A stretch of DNA of 64,000 nucleotides from the NCBI GenBank assembly GCA_001599675.1, contig BCHP01000003.1, positions 4,000,028-4,064,027 of the forward strand. The letters are read 5' to 3'. Position 1 is the first letter of the stretch. Each line of letters begins with the position of its first letter. Origin of the DNA: Basipetospora chlamydospora. Lineage: Eukaryota > Ascomycota > Sordariomycetes > Microascales. Position numbers and translations under genes: made by a program. Below, one piece after another: positions 47,810-60,089 of the stretch. The notes beneath the pieces were generated by a model. It was not told where the DNA came from and ran no database searches. It saw only the letters and a program-made list of their open reading frames with translations.

Positions 47810-48499
47810 GTCGAGGGGGTCTCACGCAGCGCAAGACGTGAGCGGAAGGATACTCGGATGATATGAACAAAGCTCGGTCACTCGCTAAACCTCAGGTGCA
47901 TGGTGTTAGTCTAGACCCCAGTATTATCCCTCAACAGGTTCCGGGTATGGGTAATTGGTAATTGGATGGAAGCTCACCACTCTGAAAGTGCGGCCGCCGA
48001 TAAAATAATGGTGGCGGACAGGGTGTTGTTGGTCGAATCGAGGTTGTCGTCCTTTCGCAGTCCGGACTCACTCACTGTCACTGAACTGGTAGACTGCGGT
48101 AGAACTCTGGGGAAACTGAGCTCGATTCGGCTCGGTAACCGTCACGTGGGAGCCGATCTGCCGAATCATTCGCTATAATTCTCCGAGAGCAGAATCTTAG
48201 CCTGGTTATGTAAGTTTGAAGGAGCTGGATTATGTCACCTTCTGAAATCCGGAATCGCACTTTACCTAGGGAGGAAGGGGCTAATACGGATTCAAGGATG
48301 CACATTCAACTCATTCAGCATCCAACGGATGAACATCAAATTTGATGTCTCCCAGTACCTGCTGGAATCGTTTGTCTGTTGCTGAAAGCCACATAATCGG
48401 TCTTATATCAAAGACAAAAACTATGAGACGCCAGAGTCTAGATTCTCAAGAACACCCTCTCTAACGATACTGATGTGCTAGTCCCTATCCTCTATCCTC
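47810..48499. other. intergenic region, nothing recognised
   Basis: About 690 bp: promoter of the i-AAA protease gene on the left and the 3' flank of the reductase gene on the right. A CACGTG lies at about 48143. No open frame of interest. Confidence 0.5.
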
Positions 48500-49946
48500 C
48501 TACTCTAACCCTTCAACCGACTTTGCGAAGTCTAGCACGCTCTCCTTTAGGCTCTTATACTCCAGGCCCAATACCCTGTTCGTCTCTGCGTTATCGAACC
48601 CGAACAGCTCCTTATCCGTGGGTCTCCCACCGCCCTGTACGTCCGGCCCGGGCAGCCTCTCCTCGAACTTCCCCCCCACGCTCCCCCTTAGCGCCTCGAC
48701 AATCTCCTTGTTGGAGAAGTAGCCCGCCGTAGTGAAGAACCTCCTTCCCTTAGCCTCCTCCCTCTCGAAGGCGCGGATGTGCGCCTCCGCCACGTCCCTC
48801 ACGTCTACCCAGAGCACGGCCGCCCCCGAGTCTGGGATCTCCTCCCTCCACTGCCCGCGCAGGAGGTCTGCGATACGCGCGTTGGACGTGTTAATCCCGT
48901 CCAGCCCGCCCTCCGGGGCGTGCACCAGGGGTCCAAAGACCAGCGGCGGGTTCACGGTGGACAGGGCGAACTTCACCTCGGGCCTCTTGACGAAGTCCCA
49001 GGCCGCGCGCTCGGCGAGGGTCTTGGAGGCGCGGTAGGCGGTCGCGGGGGAGTCGTGAATGTTGGAGAGGGAGACGGGGTTCCACGACGACTCGGAGAAG
49101 ACGGTCGAGGTGGAGAGCGGCGGGGTGAGATGGGCCTCGGTGAGGATGGCGGCGAAGGAGGAGGTTATGACCACGTGGGTGACGGAGGGGGCGTGGGCCT
49201 GGATGGAGGATAGGATAGAGGTTGTGCCCTTTAGGGCGGGGTCGATCAGCTCCTTCTGGGGGTCGGCTATGTGTTTCCTCCTTGTCAGTCCATATCCTTA
49301 TATCTTGCTGGTTCCTTTCGAGCCCGGATCTCCCTTGAGTCGCGGCTCCTTCGCCTTTCTCGACGCAAGCGAGTATACCGGCCGCGATATGGACCCATCA
49401 ACCTCCGCGACTCGTTCTCCTTCGAAGCCGAGGAGCCACAGGCCTTCAACGATGATGGGAAGGGGATCACAGTAAAAATAAAAAACTGGATGCCAAGGGG
49501 AAAAGGGGGACGCACTCCATTTGAAGTGAAAGGGTGAGGCAGTGTGCAGCACAATCTCGAGCCCCTCCACGCCCTTGACTACGTCGTCAAAGGCGCCCTC
49601 GGCAGTGATGTCCGGGACGACGGCGACGGAGAGCTTGCCGCTGGCGACACTATCCTTGTGGGCGTCGCGGATGTCCTGGGCCTTGGGCTCGGTGCGGACA
49701 GTAGTCGTCACGGTGTGGCCCCTGTCGAGGAGTTTCTGGAGGATGTGGGCTGGTTACACAAGGCAATGTAAGAGGTGTTAGTGCTGGTTCCAGTCGAGCT
49801 GGGTCAGGCGGTGGGGGGGATATCCAAAGGCATACCGGCGATGAAGCCATTTCCACCTGTAGTAGTCTTGAGTTCAGTACCATAAGATCCGGGCAGCTTT
49901 AAGGGAGTGAGGAGAAGATCGAACCTGTTAGAAGAACCTGGGTCAT
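48500..49946 (-). CDS. Gre2-like NAD(P)-dependent ketoreductase (extended SDR)
   Basis: Four exons: 49946-49925, 49856-49836, 49749-49516 and 49266-48500, giving 347 residues, near the 342 of yeast Gre2. The first two exons are only 22 and 21 nt, but joining them builds MTQVLLTGGNGFIAAHILQ, the dinucleotide-binding GxxGxxA start of the extended short-chain dehydrogenase fold. The serine of the catalytic triad is in VITSSFAAI (about 128-129) and YRASK (Y170, K174) holds the Tyr-Lys pair. Other family strings are TASPFHF, DPQKELIDPALKGTTSIL and STVNPPLVFGP. Relatives reduce aldehydes and ketones such as methylglyoxal, or are dihydroflavonol-reductase-like; the substrate here is unknown. Probably cytosolic. 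The last intron is 249 nt, long for this window. Confidence 0.92.
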
Positions 49947-50767
49947 CTCGAGGGTATTGTTTCGGGGGCTCTAGACTGAACAATCGTCTTCTAGTTGATC
50001 AAATGCCTCTCCAGATGAGACTAAGTACAGTGTTTCTACAGGTTCAGTTACACAAATACAACAAAACTGAAGCGAGTTCTTGTGAGATTGAAGAAGGGGC
50101 CAAAATCGTCGGGCTCTTCAGTATTGGCAGTTGTAGCTAAAACATCTCGGTGATAGGGCCGACGACATTTCCCCGCTTCATCTCCATCTTCAACTTCCCC
50201 ACTCGGCCGTTTGCCAGTTTCCCTCGGCATTACAAATCAGTGCCGGTATCTATGTATGATGTAGACAGCAGCACGTCATCGCGAGAGTCCAACTGCACGA
50301 TGCCGGCAAGTCACTCTTCCTGGGCGGTTTTTGCGACGGCATCTCCAGATGAATCTCGAATAACGAGAACAAGGCGGGGTGTGTTGGCCGCTCCTCCAGT
50401 CTTCCAGGCAGCTCATCCCTTTTCTCCCAACCTCATTCATTATCTGTTTGGCCTGATTCGACCCGAACGCTCCAGTCATTTCAATGGTTACTCACTTGGC
50501 AGTGACTGGAGCTCCAGGTAACTGGGGAGTATATCAATCAGCACGAGCACTACTCGGTTCTCCCGTCCTTACTTTACCACCGGCCGAATTTTCAACGACA
50601 CAACACACAGCACACAGCACACAGCACACTCACCCTCCACTGTTCAGGAAAACCTGCATCTTCCCGCCCTCGCCCGACGTCCCTCACTTATTCGGAGTAT
50701 TAATACGCAACAAGGCTTCAGTCTTTCTCAACCTCGACTCCACCACGCAGGCTTTCCATCTCCTGAG
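49947..50767. promoter_or_regulatory. divergent upstream region, reductase gene and small Cys-rich gene
   Basis: About 820 bp between two divergent starts. The right part has a short tandem array, CACACAG repeated three times at about 50604-50626, followed by a pyrimidine-rich leader before the ATG at 50768. No gene identified within. Confidence 0.5.
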
Positions 50768-51062
50768 ATGGCTGAATGGTAAGCTAAACCATTCCACCCC
50801 CTCCCCGTCGTCCGCCGCCCCGTCACGGAGAGCCGCGCTTTTGAACCTCGTACTAATATGAATCGATAGTGTAGAAGGCTGTGCTGCTTGGCCGGTCAAC
50901 CAAATCTACCTCTGCGGTCACCCGGCTGCCACAGGACGCGAGTTCAGGACGTACTGTCCCATCGCAGTGGCCGCGGCCGAGAAGACGTGCGGTAAGGAGC
51001 CCAGGAAGGCGGTGGTCGGAGCCAAGAGGCTCGAGGTGCGGTGCGGGCCTTGCTCAGGATGA
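50768..51062 (+). CDS. small Cys-rich (CGH-CP-C-CGPC) protein, two exons
   Basis: The 11-nt first exon (50768-50778) ends at a GTAAGC donor. The intron (91 nt) has a perfect TACTAAT branch site at 50851-50857, 13 nt before the TAG acceptor. Exon 2 is 50870-51062. The product has 67 residues with C4, C8, C19-G-H21, C33-P, C44-G, C62-G-P-C65. Repeated Cys/His pairs of this kind suggest a small zinc-binding or disulphide fold. There is no signal peptide or membrane helix. I recall similar CGH..CP..C..C patterns in short hypothetical proteins of ascomycetes, but cannot name a family. Codon use is GC-rich, like the true genes nearby and unlike the surrounding DNA. Function unknown. Confidence 0.66.
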
Positions 51063-52565
51063 AATTATATTCGTCTCCGGCTGCCTGATGGGTGGCCTTG
51101 TGAGGCGTTCGCGGTCCCGCTTGCCTTTCCAAGTGGAGGGGTTTCAGGACGGCGACCTGGGGGGGCTTTAATTCCTCTGCGAATACTGCTCCAAGTAAGA
51201 TATCTATGGCGCGGAGCGTCCTTGTTAGCCATGCCTCCCAGTGACCCACACAGGGGTATGTCTGCAGGCACCGGCCTTGGAAGTATCGGAGCCTTCTACC
51301 CCTAGTGGACCCTCCCAGGGTTCTATGCATAGCAACTCACGATGTTGAATATCTGGACGCTGGGGTTCATTAGCACTGAACTGCTCGCAGCGCCGGAGTG
51401 GGATGGATGGAGATGGAGCTCACAGGCAAGAATAATGGCCAGGCAGGCCATGGTTCTCTTCCCTACATCTCACCCACTCCCACAACCACACCTACACTCG
51501 TCAATCATATCATCTTTCCACCATTAATGGTGTTCATCAAGTTATTAAGATTTACTGCAGGCAAAAGATGCACAGCAGGCCGGTGCGCAGCTCAGGGTCC
51601 AAGTCGTCGGGATTTCAAATCAAACAACCCGTAGCCCTGCACGGGATATTATCACACGAAATACGCCAGTCCAGGTGACACGAGTACGTGTGCAAGTGCG
51701 GAAGCTACCTTTCAAACGAAAGAGTTCGTAATTACCACGGGCATGGCTATGGCTTGCATCCATCAGCATCAGAATCAGCGGCAGAGACCCCGCCCCATTC
51801 ATGCCCCTGAAACCCACTCAATTGCAGTTGGGGGCCCTACTTTTGTTCAGGACTTGCCCTCGTACAGAGCTAGTGCTCGGGCTTGTGCCAGGTCAGGCCA
51901 GGAAAATGACTTCACATGATGCAAGGGTGTTCTTGTCCTCAACACTTGGCCACCTGCATTTGATAGCATTCGGAGGTACCCGTACTCGTCTCGCAAGGAC
52001 GACGATCACAAATAGGGCGGTCGGAGCGACATGAAGCCGAGACATCTGCGCGGGTGCCATTCCCGACTCTCCGGAAGCCACGGCGAGCCATTGGCCCCTT
52101 GTGATTGTGGGATGCAGGAAGCAGGCTTGCAGGAGAAGAAGGGGCTAGCAATAACGCCAATACTGAGTGAAATATCCCTCCCCTTTTCCAAGCCAGAGGC
52201 CTGGGACCCTTGTCGAATGGTGCTAACAGCCTTTGCGAACGCCATAGGATTGAATAAGCCATGATGCGATCTCCAGCAAAGTACCACATATGTAAAGTAC
52301 ACTCTACTGGGGAGTAGTGCACCGTAATACCCTATTACGAGAATGTATTGGCAGGTATTGATTACATGTGATAAGTACGAGTACGGGGTGCAGGAAGTAC
52401 ATGTGATACAGTATATTTATTTGTATCGTACAGTGTTACGGTAGCCCTTGCCAGTTGCGGGCTAGCCCGCTTTGTGGGATGCGTTCGCGTAAGATTACGG
52501 GACACACACACACATCGTGACGCACGTGTCGCGACTCGCGAGCACGCACACAACATTGAACGAAA

Positions 52566-52800
52566 ATGGACCGCGTCAATGCTTCCCCTCGAGCCTCCTC
52601 TCTCCTCGATCTCTCAAGGTAGATATCTACTTCGTATACTCGTACATAGTAGTTCTCCTGCTCGGCCTTTCCCCAACAGGCAAGTCGTGCCCATGCCATC
52701 CATGCACACCGGGCTTCTTCACCACCACCTGAAGAATCGATGCCTTGTCTTCGACAACACTCGCCACCAACCACCCTCCCCGGTCGAGATCGTGGACTGA
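52566..52800 (+). CDS. candidate two-exon small protein
   Basis: A possible gene with exons 52566-52618 and 52680-52800 and a 61-nt intron (GTAGAT..CAACAG). The joined frame gives 57 residues, starting MDRVNASPRASSLLDLSRQ and ending SPVEIVD. The middle contains a histidine-rich LLHHHLKNRCLVF segment. Composition is more protein-like than the unspliced alternatives, and the frame is kept at the AG|G junction. No strong branch site is seen in the intron. The leader is CA-rich. No family recognised; it could also be a chance frame or a remnant of a larger gene. Confidence 0.3.
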
Positions 52801-53578
52801 CGCCATCGTATGGATTCTGAACTAGCGTTATCCTAGTCTCCTTCCACCGGCCTGTCGCTTCCTTCTAGAAGCATCAGTGCTCGACGATCCTCATTCTTGC
52901 TCTCGCTCCCGACTCACCGGTTTCTGTTCCTGTCGCCGCCCGGTCGTACTAGCACGAACATGAACACATCATTGATCAATCAGCCTTTGGCAAACCCTGC
53001 TCGGACCAGCAACGCCAACTCGCTTCCTTGCCTGGCTTCTCGAAGCCCGCCCCTCCCCCCCAGCATGTCCATCAGTCGATGACGAATTGCGACTCGAAAG
53101 TACGACGCCATTGAGCTCAATCTCTCGCACTCTTTTCTCAAAGAGGGAAAGCATCAAGCGGCGTCGCCGACGGACTGGCTCTGTGCAATATTGACATTGA
53201 ACAGCTGAACCTACCGTGCCTGACGGAGGTACGAAATACCAGCACTCCGTACCTTGCACCGATACGGCTGCTTCTTACGTACGAGTACGGGCACATACAA
53301 CAATTAGCTCGAACCCTTGGCACACACACAGACGTCGAAGGAAGCGGACACCTCTCAGGCCCCACCCCAAGGCCACTGAGCCCCAGACGAGAACGGAGGC
53401 ATCGTGCGCTCAGACGTCCGACGGTGGCAATGAATTGCACACGCAGACGGCAGCAATCCCAGCTCCCTTCTCTCCCCTCAGCCAATCCTCGAGCCTCGTC
53501 CGTAGGAGAAGGAGAGTTCCAGACGGTCTCACCGGGAGCAAAAGGGGGGATGGGGCGTAGCACGAAGCCCCACTGATT

Positions 53579-53817
53579 TACGGAGTACGGAGTACAAGCT
53601 CAACTCGACTTCATACGAGACGAGTACTCCGTACAGATACTTGCTCCCCGAGTCCGCTTGACCTTCCCACCTTTGGACCCTGCATCTCGAAGCTCTCCGC
53701 GGGGAAGCTGTTCTCGGCGGTCGCGCTAGTTTTCGGAGTACAAGCCTGTTGGCGGAGTACCGCTTTCTGATGAATGAACATCAGAATTGCTCCACGTTAA
53801 TAAGGAGCTACTCCGTA
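53579..53817. repeat. cluster of TACGGAGTA/TACTCCGTA 9-mers
   Basis: Four exact copies start at 53579, 53586, 53625 and 53809. The first two overlap head-to-tail as TACGGAGTACGGAGTA; the third is inverted. Same element as the clusters at 2886-4768 and 58897-63834. Confidence 0.85.
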
Positions 53818-55465
53818 TCCGTCTAGCATGCGGGGTACGGATCCCGATGTGGATCTGGGTAATAGTGCCTTGGCTTCATTCAAAATCCTCTCCAACCCCA
53901 GCTTGTCAACAAGCTGCACCCCCAGCACTAAACTCGCAGGGGCGAGGGCTTCTCTAATCCAAGACCAACCTCGTCTCGAGGTCGAGAAGGCGCACTAACG
54001 CAGATAAGCACTGCGACCGTCGCTTCCACGCTAGTCCGGGGCCCTCAACTCTCCGGCGAGAACAGACGAGAGAACTCTATCTCTGCACGGCCGTTGGGGC
54101 TTCTGTGTGGAGTACGGAGTGCAATTGCAAGGGTGCCGTCCTGCTCGAACGGGGCGACTGGTGGGATCATGAAAGAGGAGGGGGGGTGGATTCATGGAAG
54201 GATTCCATATCATGTTCCCTGTGTTGGTGTTGCACGTATCCCCATCCCACGTATGCCTGCCCCATGCTGAAACCGCCAGTTACTCCAGGCCAACGGGTTC
54301 GAATACGAGCTCTTCCGCTTGACAGCGTTCGGATACGGAGCTCTCCGTTTGGAGAAGAGGAAACCCACTTTTTGCCACTCCCATTCTTTTCCGGCGAGGC
54401 CCATGCCACTTACGATACCTCCGGAGGGATATGTGAAATGCTGACACTAAAGCACGGAAACATGGAGCTAAGGGAGCTGCTTCGACACAGCCTGGCTAGC
54501 TGGGGAGGAGGGCGTGGCACTCATCTCTTGGAGCACACGTCACAAGACCCAAGGCAGCCCCACTGTCATCAGGACGGGCGTTGATGGGCTGGTGAGTCTC
54601 GTCCAGAGACCTAACGGCCAAGTATGTCGATACTAACAGGGTATTGCCTCGATAGAGGTACAGGAGTGGAGGAAAGAGCGGCCAACTCTCCGACCAACCC
54701 CGCCTTCCGGAGGTTCCGCCGTCCCGGAGGAAACGCATAACCCGCTTTGATTCCGGGCCGGCATTAGTCCCCGTCGGCATACGGTTGCGGCGCTATCCGC
54801 TGATGCAAAACTTCTCAGGCTCGTCCTTTTGCCTCGGGGTCATGGCCTCTTAGGCTCTTAGGGTGTCGTGCTTCTTAGCCCCGGACTAACTGGGTTCATC
54901 CCTCTCCCGATTCGGGCGCTTGTCCGCTGGCGGATGTCAACTGAAACGAGATAGAAACTGCCCGAAAGGGATGTTATGTTATGCCTTACTCCGGCCCCGC
55001 CCCCCAGACTTGTTTAGCTGATAGGGAGAGGCAGGCGTAAGGTCGAGGGGGACCCTTGTGAGGCTTTGGGCCGGGCCGAGGAAGGGAGCTGAGATTCCCT
55101 GGATTTGTCTTCGCTTCCACGCGGGCATGTGATGCACTTCGTCACGCTTGAGATCTCCCGAGAGGAAGAGTGGTGATCCCCGCCTGGTTTTGGTCCATCT
55201 CCGGGGGACACTGATGGAGATCTACTGTCTGGAGTATCGGAGAGGTGCGTGGCCCCCGTAACCCATCGTTGCTTGCTATGCAGCCTTCTACAGAAAGATA
55301 CGGCAGCGATTTCAGCGGCCTTTTCAAAACTTGAGTCGTGGGACCAAGCAGCCTGTGGACGACTCTCATCAGCATGTCTCTATCACAACGAGCAAGCGCA
55401 AGTCAAATGGGACGGGCATCTTCCATACTACGGGGTCCAGCAGCATCTAGCGTTGGCACGGATAT

Positions 55466-55680
55466 GGCATCTCGTCTCCAGCGGGTCGCGAGTGCTGGGA
55501 GCAAAATCACCCCGGGATACCAAGAGGAAAGAGAAATCCCTTCTCCAAAGGAGACTAATGAAGAATCCTACCGCGGCATCCCGTCTCTAGGCTACAAGTG
55601 TTGGAAGCAAAAGCTGGTCGGCCATCAGACCTAAGGAGGCCTAAAAGAAGAAGAAACCTCATTCTCTAAAGGAAAGCAGG
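55466..55680. repeat. diverged tandem duplication of about 110 bp
   Basis: The stretch starting GGCATCTCGTCTCCAG at 55466 recurs as GGCATCCCGTCTCTAG at 55575. Later parts also align (AAGAGGAAAGAGAAATC with AAAAGAAGAAGAAACCTC, and CTCCAAAGGA with CTCTAAAGGA). Many mismatches are C/T or G/A transitions, with a few small gaps. No coding frame explains the repeat. Confidence 0.5.
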
Positions 55681-57228
55681 TAGAGGTGCCAGGGAGTGGC
55701 TCTCCGGGATTTCAGTAAAGAGGAAAGGATAAGCCTGATCCCGAAGTCTACTGCTACGGGACTCGCGGTCGTAGGGGAGATGCCAGGACTCACTGAACCT
55801 CCTCGGGGCTCGCATGACCGGCTCGCGATATCTCGGCCCTGACCACCATGTCCTGACACCGGGACAGCATTAGCGGACGACGGTGTCATACATCCATTTG
55901 GGCCTCGAGGCTCAGCAAGGCCCCTCACTCCAGCCACCTTCTGCCTAAGAGGCTTTCTCCTCCTAAAACGGGCTTGCTCTTTCATGCATTGACATACTCC
56001 AAGTCTTGTTCTCTCTCATTCCGCGCCACCCAGTGTCAAGTCGTCTTGAGGGGGACATGCAATCAGGGCAAGTTTGCAAAACAGGATAGCGGCCCGTGGC
56101 CTCAGAAAAAAAGGGGCTTCTGTTCTGGGAAGAGGGGATTCCACGCTGAAGTTGCTAGCAGCCACTCAGCCCAAAGAGGGGCAATATAGGGGGAGGTGCA
56201 CCAGCCGGTCGCCGAGCCGTGCATTGCCCCTTTGGGGGAGCAGCAAGACGGACGCAGGAACCTGCAGACATCACGCATCTCACCCCGCCATGGATGTGCG
56301 AGGTAAGGGGCGAGGGAGGCCGGTATGTCGAACGCCTCCATCCTCAATGGAGCTCTTCACACCCCTCAAGCGTGAGACAACAATGACGGAGATAGTTTCT
56401 CCCCCCTCCCGATGGAGGGATTAATGAGGCTTTGTGATATCCTCGGGGTACATGAGAAGCTACAATAGTGGCGAACTTGTCGCTGTCCTTTACCCCTTTC
56501 TTGTCCCGGTGAGGCTTAGCTGTGTTTCTTTTCTTCGGGTGGAAGCTGAACCGGTTTGGCCAGTTTCTGGGGAACATCCTTCGGGGCTTGCAGACACGAG
56601 AAACTCGACAGGTCTGAGAAGGAGTAAGACAGAGGGCTTCGTTCCTGGCCAGATTTGGCGCTAGTGTTTGGGAAAAACCGGCGGCGCTGCATCGAGAGAG
56701 AGTACTCAAACCCTGCGCGATAGACGAGGGGAAAAGTCGAGAACCTGTCAGAACCGCTATCCCCTTTCCTTCTCCCGCGCCTGCAAGATGCGAAGGAGGA
56801 CATCACATCTCGCCCCGTTCAATACAATACAACCCCTCAGGTAGATGAATTCTTAAGGAGAAGGAAGGCGGCAGAAGGAGGCGGGACGCGGCGACCGGGG
56901 GCGGAAGATGCAAGGTTCGAGGGGAACGGAGTGCGCTCGTGCCCCTTGATCGACCAAGACCGGACGGGCTCGGGAGGGGGGCACTCGGACTGTAGGTCAT
57001 GGGCTGTGCGCATGGGGAGGGGGGCTTTTCCTGCCAGGGGAGAAACGCGGGGTGCTCGTGAGATAGTTTGGTAGAGATTGGATAGCGATGCTGCACGCAA
57101 AGCCGTCTCTTCTAAGGACAGGGGGTGTTCCTGAAAGGGAAGCGGCCCCCATGCAAGAAAGTCCAAGCATACATGGCTCTTATTCTGCTGCATGGCGGCG
57201 TCGACCGGAACATGATTTAAAAGAGAAA

Positions 57229-57258
57229 AAAAAAGAAAGAAAGAAAGAAAGAAAGAAA
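57229..57258. repeat. AAAG microsatellite
   Basis: A-rich start followed by about six AAAG units. No associated gene. Confidence 0.85.
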
Positions 57259-57350
57259 TGGAAAGAGAGAGGGAAAAGGAAACGGCGCTAGTGTAGAGAA
57301 GCCGTGAAGAGAAGAGGATGGTGCGCACGAACACCTCGCTTGGCCAAAGA

Positions 57351-57369
57351 GGGGGGGGGGGGGGGGGGG
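57351..57369. repeat. poly-G tract (19)
   Basis: Nineteen consecutive G in non-coding DNA; the length is likely uncertain in assembly. Confidence 0.9.
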
Positions 57370-58051
57370 CAAGATTGAGAAATTCCTTCGCCCTGTGTAA
57401 AGGGGAAAAGAGGAAGGAGGAAGGACAGATCAGGATTTCTGATGGGGAGAGCAGCATGCAGGTCTGCTTTGCGCTTGCAGGACGTTCCTCGCAATGGTTT
57501 CGAGCAGTTCCTCGAAACCCACAAATGGGGATGGACGACTTACACGGGGGGGGGGAAAGTGACCAAGGAGAGCATGCTGAGGGGCTAAACAGAAGTGGTG
57601 GCGGTGGGTGTATGGAGCAGGCGCACCCGTAGCGTACCAGACTTTCTACCTGCACTCACGGGGACGGGGCCAGAGACTGAGGGAGGCTCTGGCTCCGTAC
57701 GAGTATTCTCCCCTCCAGCCCTCCCTGCATTTCCTCTTGGGCCCCGAGAGAACAGCCAGTAACACTGATCTGTCGGCAGTTGGGGGGCAAATCGTTGGCA
57801 ACACCTCCATACACCAAATGCACATCTTTGGTCTTTTTTTTTTGGCCTATCGACTGCGACGCTGCTGCTGCACATGATCAAGCTGCGAACTCCTGCAGGT
57901 CGTCTATCCGTAGATTGATGTCAGAGCTTTCTCTTGTCTCTTCTGGTTCTTTCATTTTTTGTTCTCTTGGGCGGGCTTCAGACAAAGGTCCCCCCTTCGT
58001 AATATACTTCGGACCCTCTCAATCAATTGCATTTTATCTTCTTCGCCGTAA

Positions 58052-58068
58052 CCCCCCCCCCCCCCCCC
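58052..58068. repeat. poly-C tract (17)
   Basis: Seventeen C, followed by two copies of ATTGCCCCTCC. Non-coding. Confidence 0.9.
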
Positions 58069-59495
58069 ATTGCCCCTCCATTGCCCCTCCATCCCGCTCC
58101 CATGCGCCAGAGTCGAGGTATTACATGTTTACTGGGACTCGGGCTTTTACAGACGGGGAGGGTGGAACGCAAGAGCCCACTTGCCGGCTCGATATATGCG
58201 CAAACGCCTCTTCCGTACAGAGAGTATCGATATTGCCGTAGTTCAATGGGCCTGCACACAATGTCGACGCCCCTCCATCTTCAGGCCTGGTCCTTGGCCC
58301 TTGGCCCTTGGGACCCCGCTTCAAGCTCGCAGCGGCCGATAAGCGGGCCCGCAGTACAGAGAAGTCCATCACCCTGCGGCCTTCTATGGGTAGCGTACGG
58401 ATGCTTTACCGCAAATTGTCTCGTACTTTTATGTAGTAGTAGGCATCTTCCGTCCATACATTACTGCAAGAGCGAGGCGGGCTTTTCGGAGGAGGAAGCA
58501 TCCGGAGGAGGACCTGCACTGCTACCCACACCTCACTTTGGCGGGCAAAGCCTAGATCTCTCTCTCCCTCCCTCTCTCTCCACCGTGAAGAAAAGCGGTG
58601 AGAGGCAAGACAAGAGGATGGGAGGGAGAATGGGCCGCAAGAAGGACAGGTCGAGTTGAGGTTACACGCTGGACGCTTGACGCTGGACGCTCTCGGCCGG
58701 GCGGAGTTGAGTGGGCAGCACGGGAGGGGATCATCGGAGATTGAAAAACGAGTCCACTAATAAATGCTACAGCGTAAGATATGGGGGTACGGCGGGGGGT
58801 CAGGACATAGGACATCTTTCGTTTCACGGGCCAAGATGAAGCCCAACATCGTGCCCGCATTGCCATCTACATACGAGTATGACTCGGAGTACTTCGTACT
58901 CCGTAGGATGAACTGAAGTGCAAGTGGGGGACGAGAAAAACCAGCCCAGCCTTTGCTCCAAAGTGAAGTCATTCCGCTGCGTCGGAAACAAATTCGAGAC
59001 TCGGGGCAGGAAGGGAGGGGGTGCTGGACTCAAGGTGGGTTACACCTTGGATGGAGATTAGGGGTTTTCACTCAGTCGGAGAGATACACAAGTAAGTACT
59101 GAGTATTCCGCAGCGTTGTTTCCTGTGCTGTCACATCCAACTTTCCTAAACACTGATGCTACCCTGCGATGACCTACCTGCCACGCGGCAGCAGACACGC
59201 AGACACGGCGATGCCTCGCTGTTGCAGGTTTGCAGTGTCAAGTGTTTGGATCATGGCTGGGCGGCACCACTTGTACCAGAGGGGCGTGGAAAAGCTCCCC
59301 GCCCAGGTACTCTGTACTCTAGAGCATCGCTGATCATCCCTTTGAGTCTTTCACAACCTGCGAAACTCGTATCTTCTCATGGCTTCGTATTATGTACGAG
59401 TATTATTCATCGCGGGATTCAAGATGTCCCAGTCTCCGTGAAATCCTCCGCCACGCTGCTGGGGAGCCCCTGGTCCTTCCGGGGAGACAAGGATT

Positions 59496-59528
59496 GACGA
59501 AGGAAGAAAGGAAGGAAGGAAGGAAGGA
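59496..59528. repeat. GGAA microsatellite
   Basis: About six GGAA/GAAG units in a purine-rich stretch. Non-coding. Confidence 0.85.
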
Positions 59529-60069
59529 TGGAAAAGAAAGAGGTCGGGTCACACACAACTCAGAAGACAAGGTGTGCGCACCAATCCGCTTCCTCCAAGT
59601 CGTTCCTCCCCTCCCCCCAGAAAAGTGCATTTTTCTTCTGTTCCTCCCCCGCGGAAGCTATCCGGCGCTAGGCCGGGGTGGGTCGGGCAGCTCCCGTCGC
59701 TCCTTCCTTCATTGGGTACAGGGACGCCTTGTACTCCGTGTCTGGTAAAGAAAATACGGTATCGTACAGTGTATTGTGTGATTCGGAGAAATCCAATCCA
59801 ATTGACCTACTCCGTACATGGCTTGAAGGTCACCTCGCGCCTCAACTGTCTTTCAATTTCGAGGGACAAGGAGGCGGAGGTGCTTCTTTGGATCCGAAGC
59901 GTCTCTCCACTCTTGATCCTCTTTTCTTTTCGCTTGCCAAGCGACTGGGCACCCAGGGCAGTGCGCCTAGATAAAGTATCACCTTCTTTTCTGGCGGGTG
60001 TTTGAAATTGAAACCCATTCAATCTAGAACCCTGCGTTGATCTTTCCGAGTCGTCGTGCGAGAGAGAGG

Positions 60070-60089
60070 AAAAAAAAAAAAAAAAAAAA
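60070..60089. repeat. poly-A tract (20)
   Basis: Twenty consecutive A after a GAGAGAGG stretch, in non-coding DNA. Confidence 0.9.

Noticed and set aside
54296..54312. GGGTTCGAATAC, resembling a tRNA B box
   Set aside because: The 60-80 bases before it cannot fold into acceptor, D and anticodon arms, and no A box is present.
54790..55010. Possible transposon remnant suggested by repeated CTTAGGCTCTTAGG strings
   Set aside because: No terminal repeats, no target-site duplication and no transposase or reverse-transcriptase motif could be seen.
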